Below are positions 8,000 to 15,096 of a DNA stretch of 21,586 nucleotides, one piece after another. The stretch covers positions 1-21,586 of the forward strand of contig VGBQ01000017.1 of assembly GCA_016870425.1 (NCBI GenBank), given 5' to 3'. Below the pieces are notes generated by a model. It was given only the letters and a program-made list of their open reading frames with translations, ran no database searches and was not told the DNA's origin. This stretch comes from Actinomycetota bacterium. Lineage in GTDB: Bacteria > Actinomycetota > Actinomycetes > S36-B12. Each line of letters begins with the position of its first letter. Positions within the stretch are counted from its first letter, which is position 1. A program made the translations under genes and the position numbers.

Positions 8000-8064
8000 C
8001 GCCGAACGGTCAGTTGTCGGGGGAATCCCCCTCATGGGAGAACCCGACAACTGACCGTTCGGCG
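8000..8064. terminator. Long perfect inverted repeat (22-bp arms) between convergent genes
   Basis: Arms at 8000-8021 and 8043-8064 are exact reverse complements, separated by a 21-nt loop that contains its own TCCC/GGGA pair. The element sits 4 nt after the MFS stop and 6 nt after the stop of the oppositely oriented sterol-carrier-family gene, so it can act as a bidirectional terminator. There is no T-run on either side. The stem is longer than a usual terminator. Confidence 0.75.
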
Positions 8065-8070
8065 TGAGAG

Positions 8071-8424
8071 TTACGCGAGCGGGAGGTACGCCGAGAGGTC
8101 GCTGCGCTCACCGCTCGCGCGCAGGCGCCCGCTCGCGATCGCATCCGGCCAGGTCAGCGCACCGGTGACCAGCCGCAGCCAGGTGGGCGCATCGCACTCC
8201 ACGACGGCCGCCGGAGTGCCGCGACGATGGTTGACTCCCTCGACAGCCTGGATCGCGGCGTACGGCGGGATGCGCACCTCGACGGACTTGCCCGGAGCGG
8301 CGCCCTTGAGCAGGTCGAGAGTCGCTGTGACGGCAGCGCGCTCGACCTCGGGATCGGGCGTGCGATCCATGGAGTACGCCGTCAGACATGCCTGGAGCTG
8401 CTGGGCGAGTGCGGGATCGGCCAT
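8071..8424 (-). CDS. Small sterol-carrier-family protein
   Basis: This 117-residue soluble protein resembles the short SCP2-like 'sterol carrier family protein' of actinobacteria, thought to bind a hydrophobic ligand; its true ligand is unknown. Supporting features are the helical N-terminal part (residues 1-42), PGKSVEVRIPPYAAIQAVEG, the central RRGTPAAVVECDAPTWLRLVTGALTW strand-helix unit, and the closing GRLRASGERSDLSAYLPLA, which match the one-domain SCP fold. The ATG at 8424 is the only sensible start. No strong ribosome-binding site is visible. A 21-bp tandem duplication lies 16-57 nt upstream. It stands alone between two long palindromes. In Streptomyces I recall a similar gene not far from purF and bldC, which would fit this neighbourhood. 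Confidence 0.72.
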   Translation of the reverse strand: MADPALAQQLQACLTAYSMDRTPDPEVERAAVTATLDLLKGAAPGKSVEVRIPPYAAIQAVEGVNHRRGTPAAVVECDAPTWLRLVTGALTWPDAIASGRLRASGERSDLSAYLPLA

Positions 8425-8439
8425 GGCGCCATTGTCGCC

Positions 8440-8490
8440 GCACCCCGCCGACGTCGTCGCGCACCCCGCCGACGTCGTCGCGCACCCGCG
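8440..8490. repeat. 21-bp perfect tandem duplication upstream of the sterol-carrier-family gene
   Basis: 8440-8460 and 8461-8481 are identical 21-mers (beginning GCACCCCGCC, ending GTCGTCGC). A third copy starts at 8482 and breaks off after about 9 nt, running into the next palindrome. Each unit contains the palindrome GACGTC. The duplication fills the space where the promoter of the sterol-carrier-family gene should lie, so it may duplicate a regulatory site. Confidence 0.9.
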
Positions 8491-8540
8491 AACTTTGGGC
8501 GGATAGTGCCCCTGGACGGCCGTATCCGCCCAAAGTTCGC
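8488..8540 (-). terminator. Long perfect inverted repeat (18-bp arms) after the hydrolase gene
   Basis: GCGAACTTTGGGCGGATA at 8488-8505 is the exact reverse complement of 8523-8540, with a 17-nt loop. It begins 3 nt past the hydrolase stop codon (minus strand) and would form a very stable RNA hairpin ending the monooxygenase-hydrolase operon. It has no U-tract. Its architecture (long perfect arms, 17-21 nt loop, abutting a stop codon) matches the palindrome at 8000-8064, although the arm sequences differ. Confidence 0.75.
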
Positions 8541-8543
8541 AGG

Positions 8544-9383
8544 TCAGCAGCGCTCGTCGACCCAGTCGAGCACGACCGAGAGTGCCTTCTCCCAGCCGCC
8601 GTCGAGCATGAGGTCGTGCCCGATGCCGGGCAGCCAGACAGGATCGACGCCGTACGCCGCAGCCGTGACCTCCACGGCCTTCTCGTCGACGACGCGGTCA
8701 TCGGGGGTGCCGACGACGAGCACGGGGCAGCGCACGGGCCCGATGCGATGGGGCAGCAGCAGCTCGTACTGCGCCCACGGGGACTCACGGCCGAGCCGGT
8801 CGACATAGCGCGCGGCGGTGGCCTCGTCGAGCCCGGTGAAGAGCTGCTCGGCGCGCAGCGGCAGCGTGCCACCGGCGAGCACCTTGGCGGCATCGAGCGG
8901 ACGCTTGCGGATGAGCTTGGGCATCTCGTACGCCGCACCCTGGATCGGCGCCGGCGTCAGCAGTGCCAGGCCGCGCGGTGAGTAGCGGTCGGCGACCAGT
9001 TGCGAGACGAGCGCGCCCATCGAGTGGCCCACGAGCACCGGCTGCTGCGGCAGCTCGGTGATCGTCTGCATCACATCGTGGACGTAGTGCCGCAGCAGGG
9101 TCCGCCCGAGGCGTTTGCGACCGCCCGAGTCGCCGTGGCCGCGCAGGGACACGGCGTAGACGGGGAATCCTCGCTCGGCAGCCGCGGGCATCCAGTGCTC
9201 ACGCCAGCACCAGGCACCGTGGGCGAGTCCGTGGACGAAGAGGATCGGCGGCTTGCGCGTCGCACGCGGCGCGTCGATCCAGCCCTCGGGCACGATGGAC
9301 AGCACCTCGCGGTGCGCGCTCGTGGGCGGCACCGACCAGTCCCACAGGCGCATGACCTTGGACGAGCGGCGCAGCCGGCTCAT
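8544..9383 (-). CDS. Alpha/beta hydrolase (esterase/lipase-like)
   Basis: This 279-residue cytoplasmic hydrolase has the full alpha/beta-hydrolase layout. The oxyanion-hole HG follows strand 3 (ILFVHGLAHG, 47-56). The nucleophile elbow is GHSMG with Ser121. The acidic residue is in VGTPDDRVV (Asp228 or Asp229), and the catalytic histidine is His256 in LPGIGHDLML. The AYEMPKLIRKRPLDAAKVLAG stretch forms the lid region, where the family varies. The start at 9383 overlaps the stop of the monooxygenase gene by 4 bp (ATGA). The upstream in-frame extension lies inside that gene and is rejected. Coupling to a flavin monooxygenase suggests that it cleaves an ester or lactone made by the latter, as in Baeyer-Villiger pathways; this is inference. 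Monoacylglycerol-lipase-like activity is another option. Confidence 0.85.
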   Translation of the reverse strand: MSRLRRSSKVMRLWDWSVPPTSAHREVLSIVPEGWIDAPRATRKPPILFVHGLAHGAWCWREHWMPAAAERGFPVYAVSLRGHGDSGGRKRLGRTLLRHYVHDVMQTITELPQQPVLVGHSMGALVSQLVADRYSPRGLALLTPAPIQGAAYEMPKLIRKRPLDAAKVLAGGTLPLRAEQLFTGLDEATAARYVDRLGRESPWAQYELLLPHRIGPVRCPVLVVGTPDDRVVDEKAVEVTAAAYGVDPVWLPGIGHDLMLDGGWEKALSVVLDWVDERC

Positions 9384-10744
9384 CGCGCCGCCGCCATGAC
9401 AGATGGCGTCATCGACTCGATCCGCTGCAGGTCGCGCTCGATGGCGCGGAGGTACTCCTGGTGCGCGATCTCGTAGTAGTGGCGCGTCGAGTCCTTGTAT
9501 TCCGCGCCGCCGGTGAAGCGCACGCCGGTCTCCGCGACCATCGCGTCGTAGAAGCGCTGGGCTGCCTGCGGATCCTGCGCGCGCAGGGCGGCGTACGTCG
9601 CGATGAGCATGCCCTGCCAGTGCGCGATGGTCCACTGACCGCTGTCGGGCTGGATGAGTCCCGACACCGCGAGGGTGGGCGTGGCGGGCGTGAAGATCTG
9701 CCGCGCGAGCACCGGGTGGTCGCCGTCGAGGTTGAGGTAGGAATCGTCAAGGAAGGGGAAGTGCGCGAGGTATCCCGTGCAGAAGACGACGACGTCGATC
9801 TCCGCGCTCGTGCCGTCCTCAAAGTGCACGGTGGAGCCGTCGAAGCGCGCGATATCGGGCTTGGGCGAGATGTCCCCGTGGCCGACGTAGTAGACGAGCT
9901 GCTGATTGACGATGGGGTGGGTCTCGAAGAACTCGTGATCGGGCTTGCGCAGGCCAAACTTCTCGAAGTCGCCGACGGTGAGGCGCAGCACCGACTTGAA
10001 CATCACGCGACGCAGGGCCAGCGGCAAGCGCAGGGCGAGCAGGAGGTCGGCGGTCTGGTCGGATGGCCGGCCGAAGGCGTACTTCGGGTTGTAGTAGTAG
10101 CCGCGGCGTGTGGAGTGGAAGGTCTCCTTGGCGTTTTGCGCGCTCTCCACCGCGACGTCACAGCCGGTGTTGCCCGCGCCCACGACGAGCACGCGCTTGC
10201 CGCGCACGACGTCGGCGCTCTTGTAGTCAGCGGAGTGCTTGATCTCACCGGTGAAGGTGTCCTGGCCCGGGTACTGCGGGATCTTGGGCCACCAGTTGTG
10301 TCCGTTGGCGATGACGACCCCGGCGTACTGCCGCGTGGTCTCGTCACCCGTCTCGCGGTCGCGCATCGTGACGTCCCAGCGCTGATCCGCGGCAGGCGTG
10401 ACGCTCACCACCTCGGAGTTGAAGTGCAGGTGGTCGAGCAGGCCGAAGTGCTCGGCGTAGGAGCGGAAGTAGCGGTGCACCTGCCAGTGGGACGGATAGT
10501 CCGGATAGGCGTCGGGCATGGGGAAGTCGGGGAACTGCGTGAAGGGCTTGGTCGAGATGAGGTGCGTCGACTCGTAGACCCGGGAGTTCTCGGCGTGGAA
10601 GTTCCAGTTGCCGCCCAGGTCCGTGTCGCGCTCGAAGCCGTCGGCGTCCAGGCCGAGCTGGAGGAGGTTCTTCAGGGCAGACAGCCCGTGGGGGCCGGCC
10701 CCCACGACGGCCCAGGCTCCCCCGCGGTCGATGACGTCGCTCAT
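9380..10744 (-). CDS. Flavin-containing monooxygenase (FMO/BVMO-like)
   Basis: This 454-residue NADPH- and FAD-dependent oxygenase would oxidise a soft nucleophile or a ketone. The FAD Rossmann motif is VVGAGPHG (13-20), followed by GFERDTDLGGNW, the class-B signature. The FMO fingerprint FTGEIKHSADYK (164-175) has the F-x-G-x3-H-x3-Y form of true FMOs rather than the classical BVMO form ending in W-P. The NADPH Rossmann motif is VVGAGNTG (187-194). FCTGYLAHFPFLDD is the family's C-terminal ATG-like element. I start at the ATG at 10744, giving the normal family length; longer versions run into the bldC promoter and gene. It is first in an operon with the hydrolase. Substrate is unknown. Confidence 0.88.
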   Translation of the reverse strand: MSDVIDRGGAWAVVGAGPHGLSALKNLLQLGLDADGFERDTDLGGNWNFHAENSRVYESTHLISTKPFTQFPDFPMPDAYPDYPSHWQVHRYFRSYAEHFGLLDHLHFNSEVVSVTPAADQRWDVTMRDRETGDETTRQYAGVVIANGHNWWPKIPQYPGQDTFTGEIKHSADYKSADVVRGKRVLVVGAGNTGCDVAVESAQNAKETFHSTRRGYYYNPKYAFGRPSDQTADLLLALRLPLALRRVMFKSVLRLTVGDFEKFGLRKPDHEFFETHPIVNQQLVYYVGHGDISPKPDIARFDGSTVHFEDGTSAEIDVVVFCTGYLAHFPFLDDSYLNLDGDHPVLARQIFTPATPTLAVSGLIQPDSGQWTIAHWQGMLIATYAALRAQDPQAAQRFYDAMVAETGVRFTGGAEYKDSTRHYYEIAHQEYLRAIERDLQRIESMTPSVMAAAR

Positions 10745-10874
10745 GGGCCAAGCATCCTGGCGCGCGGGTGAGCCTGCAAACGGGGGCGACCTCGGCGGGA
10801 AACCGCCGCTTCCCGGGCAAATCGGACGATTCGCTGTAGGGTCTTCCTGGGACAGTCGTAGATCGGGGGACCCC
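10745..10874. promoter_or_regulatory. Divergent intergenic region between the monooxygenase and bldC genes
   Basis: These 130 bp must carry promoters for both divergent genes. The most visible structure is a 6-bp GC stem closed by a GAAA loop (CGGCGG-GAAA-CCGCCG, 10793-10808), plus a TCCCGGG-type palindrome just after it. GTAGGGT near 10836 could be a plus-strand -10, and GGGGGA at 10865-10870 a weak ribosome-binding site for bldC. I could not define either promoter firmly. Confidence 0.4.
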
Positions 10875-11090
10875 ATGACCGTGCCCAATGACTCGGACAG
10901 GTTGCTCACGCCTGCGGAGGTCGCGCAGCTCTTCCGCGTGCACCCCAAGACGGTGTCGCGCTGGGTGCAGGCCGGCAAGCTCTCTGCAGTGCGGACCCTC
11001 GGCGGCCACCGCCGCTACCGCGCATCCGAGGTCTACGCGCTGCTCGATGAGTCAGGCATCGGCGCACCCGTCGAGGTCATCGCTCCCTAG
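10875..11090 (+). CDS. bldC: BldC-type MerR-like DNA-binding protein
   Basis: This 71-residue protein is a single winged helix-turn-helix of the MerR type with no effector domain, as in BldC. LLTPAEVAQLFRVHPKTVSR (10-29) supplies the HTH, and WVQAGKLSAVRTLGGHRRYR (30-49) the wing with the conserved RTLGGHRRYR contact residues. In Streptomyces BldC represses entry into development and binds head-to-tail on direct repeats. In other actinobacteria it is a general regulator. I chose the ATG at 10875; an in-frame extension back to 10608 lies in the monooxygenase gene and is rejected. The gene's TAG stop shares a CTAG with the stop of purL on the opposite strand. Proximity to pur genes matches what I recall of Streptomyces. 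Confidence 0.92.
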   Translation: MTVPNDSDRLLTPAEVAQLFRVHPKTVSRWVQAGKLSAVRTLGGHRRYRASEVYALLDESGIGAPVEVIAP

Positions 11091-13386
11091 ACGGTCAACG
11101 CCGGGCCGAAGAGGGACGGGAACGTCGACTCGTGAGCCTCGCGCAGCTCGGTGAGGGATATGACAACGTCGCCCACCTGGAGCACCTGCTCCCCGACATG
11201 ATCGGTATCCGCGCCAAGGCCTGAGTCGACGGCACCGATGCGGTGTGCCGGGAGGCCGCGTGCGGAGCACATCGCGGTGAAGCGCATCTCCTCCGAGCGC
11301 GGGATGACAACAATCGCGCGACCGGGAGACTCCGACCACAGGAACGTGGCGGCCTCGACACCGTCCGGTGCCCACACGCGCGCGCCCACGCCGGAGCGCA
11401 GTGCCATCTCCACGAGGGTCTGGGCCACGCCGCCATCGGCGACGTCATGGGCCGCGGTGAGCATGCCATCGCGGAGCCGGCGATGAGGATCTCGCCGAGG
11501 AGCTTCTCGCGCGCGAGGTCCGCGCGAGGCGGCGTACCGCCCAGATGACCATGCATGACATGCGCCCACTCGCTGCCGGCGAAGTCCTCGCCGGTGTCGC
11601 CGAGCAGGTAGATGATCTCGCCGTCGGGGCCCCAGGCCATGGGAGTACGGCGTTCGACATCATCAATGACGCCGAGGACGCCGACGACCGGGGTGGGCAG
11701 GATCGCGGTGTCGCCGGTGGAGTTGTAGAAGCTCACGTTGCCGCCTGTCACGGGGATGCCGAGCTCAAGACAGCCATCGGCGAGGCCGCGCACCGCCTCG
11801 GCGAAGGTCCACATGACTGCCGGATCCTCGGGCGAGCCGAAGTTGAGGCAGTTGGTGACGGCGAGCGGCTTCGCCCCGGTGGTCGCGACGTTGCGATAGG
11901 ACTCTGCGAGCGCGAGCTTGGCGCCCTCGTAGGGATCCAGGCGGACGAAGCGGCCATTGCAGTCGGTCGACACCGCGACGCCGAGGCCGGTCGACTCGTC
12001 GATGCGGATCATGCCGGAGTCCTCGGGCTGGGCGAGCACGGTGTTGCCGAGCACGTAGCGGTCGTACTGGCTGGTCACCCACTTCTTGGACGCGAGGTTG
12101 GGCGAGGCCGTCATCTGCAACCAGGTCGCGCGGATCTCCTCGGGTGTCTGCGGGCGCGGCAGTGCGCGGGCGTCGGCGGCCTGCAGCGCGTCGAGCTCGG
12201 CGGGGCGCGCCATCGGGCGGTTGTAGACGGGTCCCTCGTGCGCGACGGTGCGCGGTGGCACGTCGACGACGCGCTCGCCGTGCCAGTCGATGGTGAGCCG
12301 GCCGGTGTCGGTGACCTCGCCGATGACGACGGCCTCGACCTCCCACTTGCGGCAGATGTCGAGGAAGGCGTCGATGTGCTCGGGCGTCACGATCGCGCAC
12401 ATGCGCTCCTGCGACTCGCTCATGAGGATCTCCTCCGGCGAGAGCGAGGGATCGCGCAGCAGCACGCGGTCGAGGTGCACGTGCATGCCGCCCTCGCCGT
12501 TGGAGGCGAGCTCGCTGGTCGCGCAGGAGATGCCGGCGCCACCGAGATCCTGGATGCCCTCGACGAGCCCGGCACCGAGCACCTCGAGCGTGCACTCGAT
12601 GAGCAGCTTCTCCATGAAGGGATCGCCCACCTGCACGCTCGGCCTCTTCGCGGGACCGTCCGCGTCGAATGTCTCGCTCGCGAGCACCGAGACCCCGCCG
12701 ATGCCATCACCGCCGGTGCGCGCGCCGTAGAGCACGACGAGGTTGCCGACGCCCTTGGCCGAGGCGAGGTGGATGTCCTCATGCTTCATCGCGCCGACAC
12801 AGAGGGCGTTGACGAGCGGATTGCCGGCGTACGTCGCGTCGAAGACGACCTCACCGCCGATATTGGGCAGCCCGAGGCAGTTGCCGTAGCCGCCGATGCC
12901 CGAGACGATCCCGGGGAGCACGCGCTTGGTGTCGGGGGCATCCGCGGGGCCGAAGCGCAGCGGATCCATCACGGCCAGCGGACGCGCGCCCATGGAGAGG
13001 ATGTCGCGGACGATGCCGCCGATGCCGGTGGCTGCGCCCTGGTAGGGCTCGACGTACGACGGATGATTGTGTGACTCGACCTTGAAGGTCACCGCCCAGC
13101 CGTCGCCGACATCGACGACCCCGGCGTTCTCCCCGATGCCGACCATGAGCTGCGGCCAGCCACCCTCGGGCTGCTTGTCGCCGAACTGGCGCAGGTGCAC
13201 CTTGGAGGACTTGTAGGAGCAGTGCTCGCTCCACATGACGGAGTACATCGCGAGCTCACTGGAAGTGGGCCGTCGGCCGAGGATCTCGCGGATGCGGGCG
13301 TATTCGTCGGGCTTGAGGCCGAGGTCGGTGTAGGGCTGCTCGGCCTCGGGGGTCTCAGCGGCGCGCGCGACAGTGTCGAGGCTCAC
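11087..13386 (-). pseudogene. purL: FGAM synthase large subunit PurL, reading frame interrupted by a one-base deletion
   Basis: PurL converts FGAR to FGAM with ATP and ammonia from PurQ, the fourth step of purine synthesis. Residues 1 to about 637 are intact: SVMWSEHCSYKSSK near the N-terminus, GGYGNCLGLPNIGGEV, GGAGISCATSELASNGEGG, LMSESQERM, SPNLASKKWVTSQYDRYVLG and TGGNVSFYNSTGDTAI. Then the frame breaks after GEILIAGS. The true C-terminus (RDGMLTAAHDVADGGVAQTL through SLFGPALTV) continues in another frame to a stop at 11087. Restoring one C where TCCGC should be TCCCGC (about 11474) gives a normal protein of about 765 residues. Everything else is conserved, so a sequencing error is likely, but the sequence as given is broken. 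The uncorrected frame ends at 11095. The start is a GTG at 13386 with AGGA about 7 nt upstream. Confidence 0.9.
11471..11476 (-). other. Frameshift site in purL
   Basis: On the minus strand the codons GCC GGC TCC lead into GCG ATG GCA, which leaves the PurL frame. Adding a single C (GGC TCC CGC GAT GGC ATG) restores the conserved SRDGML. The change is one base within a short C run. No slippery heptamer of the X XXY YYZ type is present. Confidence 0.85.
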
Positions 13387-13412
13387 GCGCCGATCCTGCC
13401 ATGGCCGCCGCC

Positions 13413-13440
13413 TTCACCCCGGAGCCGGTGCGGGGGTGAA
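13413..13440. promoter_or_regulatory. Inverted repeat in the purL / M23-like divergent region
   Basis: TTCACCCC (13413-13420) and GGGGTGAA (13433-13440) are perfect 8-bp arms with a 12-nt spacer, located 27-54 nt upstream of the purL GTG in the 143-bp region shared with the divergent secreted-protein gene. It could be an operator or an RNA hairpin in the purL leader. I do not recognise the site. The only other signal I see in this region is AGAG/GGAG at 13520-13526, the ribosome-binding site of the plus-strand gene. Confidence 0.4.
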
Positions 13441-13529
13441 TTCCCCGAGGCAGACTGCCCATCAACAGGACATACGAGCGGACGGAGGCGCACACTGTCA
13501 CCGGCAAACCCCCCGGATGCGGAGAGACG

Positions 13530-15071
13530 ATGAAGTCGCTGGTGCGCACGTCAGTTGTTGCAACGACCTCCCTCGGTCTTGTCCTGGCCTTCGGGGCCCC
13601 TGCAGCTCAAGCTGCCGCCTCCGTCGGCAAGCCCTGTGCACGGGCCGGAATGACGACGGTCGATGCCAAAGGTCGCAACCTCGTGTGCGCGAAGGTCAAG
13701 ACGGGCAAGGACAAGGGCAAGTTGCGGTGGAGGCTCGCATCCACACCACCGCCGACTCCCACCCCCGCCAACGCCGAACCGGGCGCCACCTGTGCGACTT
13801 CGGGACAGCTCGCGCCCATGCGCGGTGTCGGCATCGCCATCTGCAAGTCAGGTCGGTGGGCGTATGCATTCACCCAGGACCTGCCGCCAACGACGGGCTA
13901 CGCGTCACGGCCGAGTTGGTACCCGACAGTGGACACGGTCTTCGGTCAGCCCGAGACGACCTGCTCTGCGTCGACGGTGAAACTCACCCACACGATCATT
14001 CCCCTGGACACGCTCACCTCATCGATCCCCTACGGCGCCATGATCGGCAGTCATGTGACTCCGATCGATCACGCGTACCTAGGCCTGAAGAGCCTCGAAC
14101 TCACGGATGCCGCTCGGCAGAACGCCCCGTTTGTGCCGGTGACATCCCCGGCAGCCGGCACCGTGATCGAAGTGGGAACGCTGCCCGCGGAGGGCACGAC
14201 CACCGTGAATCGCGTCGTCATCAACCACGGGTGCGGTGTCTACACCGTCTACATGGTCCTGGACCGGCTTCAGGCCGGGGTGCAGCGGGGGACGAAGCTG
14301 GCCGCAGGGCAGCAGTTCGGCTCGCAGCGCGATCACCCGCTCGACTTCAACGTCTTCTCCGGGGGCACCTGGCTGACGGGCCTCGCCAATCCGCTGTCCT
14401 ACGCCTATGGGGAGGCGTGGAAGCCCTACACCGCCGACCCCACTCCGTTCTTCACGCCCGAACTCGCCGCCGCCTACGAGGACGTGATGCAGCGGACGCA
14501 GGCTCCGCGCTGGTGGAAGGTGGACTTCGACGTGCGGGGCGCCGCATCAGGCTCGTGGTTCCTGGCGGGCACAGCGGGATACTCGGGCATCCCGATCTCA
14601 TCCATCAAGCCCAACGAGTGGATCCAGGCCGGCCAGGTTCCTGGAAAAAACAACTACGCCTACGGCCACCTCGCCCTCGCACCTCACTGGACCACCCCGT
14701 CGACCTGGATTGCATCCATGGGCTGGTTCGCCGACGAAGCCGGTGACGCCGACATGCGAGGAGGCGGACAGTTCGCCATTTCGCTCGCCGGGGGACTTCC
14801 CACTCCTGATGAGGTGACCGTCGCAGACGGCACGGTGGTGTACCCGCTGCACTCGATGGAATTGCGTACCGCCGATGGAGACCCCTACCAGATCGATCCC
14901 ACGACCAAGACACCCATGCCGGTCGGTTACCAGACGGTTCCAGGGCCATCGAAACAGGGCACCATGGCGGTCCGCGTCAATGCCGACGGATCGCTGACGG
15001 TGGAAGTCATCGCGAATCCGTCCGGCACTTTCTCGGGATTCACCTCTGCCGCTCGCACCTACGCGCGCTGA
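13530..15071 (+). CDS. Secreted M23-like (degenerate lysostaphin-fold) protein with N-terminal Cys motifs
   Basis: This 513-residue exported protein has a Sec signal (basic MKSLVR, hydrophobic core, cleavage near AAQAA, about residue 28). Two short cysteine motifs follow: GKPCARAG...NLVCAKVK...KLRW (33-67) and PGATCATSG...GIAICKSGRW (84-110). They share a G-x-x-C-x(n)-C-x(n)-W pattern and are joined by a proline/threonine linker. Residues about 165-275 resemble an M23 barrel: SHVTPIDHAYLG, SPAAGTVIEVG, VVINHGCGVYTVYMVLDRL, RGTKLAAGQQFG, HPLDFNVF. The metal-site spacing is not canonical, so it may bind rather than cut cell wall. The 200-residue C-terminal part is unfamiliar. The ATG at 13530 has GGAGAGACG upstream. 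It lies opposite to, and between, purL and purQ. Function is not known. Confidence 0.75.
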   Translation: MKSLVRTSVVATTSLGLVLAFGAPAAQAAASVGKPCARAGMTTVDAKGRNLVCAKVKTGKDKGKLRWRLASTPPPTPTPANAEPGATCATSGQLAPMRGVGIAICKSGRWAYAFTQDLPPTTGYASRPSWYPTVDTVFGQPETTCSASTVKLTHTIIPLDTLTSSIPYGAMIGSHVTPIDHAYLGLKSLELTDAARQNAPFVPVTSPAAGTVIEVGTLPAEGTTTVNRVVINHGCGVYTVYMVLDRLQAGVQRGTKLAAGQQFGSQRDHPLDFNVFSGGTWLTGLANPLSYAYGEAWKPYTADPTPFFTPELAAAYEDVMQRTQAPRWWKVDFDVRGAASGSWFLAGTAGYSGIPISSIKPNEWIQAGQVPGKNNYAYGHLALAPHWTTPSTWIASMGWFADEAGDADMRGGGQFAISLAGGLPTPDEVTVADGTVVYPLHSMELRTADGDPYQIDPTTKTPMPVGYQTVPGPSKQGTMAVRVNADGSLTVEVIANPSGTFSGFTSAARTYAR

Positions 15072-15096
15072 TTGCCCGACCGGGGACCTACGAGGC

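Noticed and set aside
961..9000. Frequent GTACGCCG octamer as a possible chromosome-organising word
   Set aside because: It mostly falls in coding sequence and fits common codon choices such as Ala-Tyr pairs read on either strand; without a genome-wide count there is no case for a signal.
11465..11480. Programmed ribosomal frameshift in purL
   Set aside because: No slippery heptamer and no obvious downstream pseudoknot; a missing C in a short C run is the simpler explanation. Kept as an open question in the findings.
9461..13074. Plus-strand open frames of 436 and 509 codons opposite the monooxygenase and purL genes
   Set aside because: Composition is typical of antisense high-GC frames; the opposite strand has complete motif-bearing enzymes.
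13387..13529. Purine riboswitch upstream of purL
   Set aside because: No conserved purine-aptamer loops; only a simple 8-bp inverted repeat is visible.
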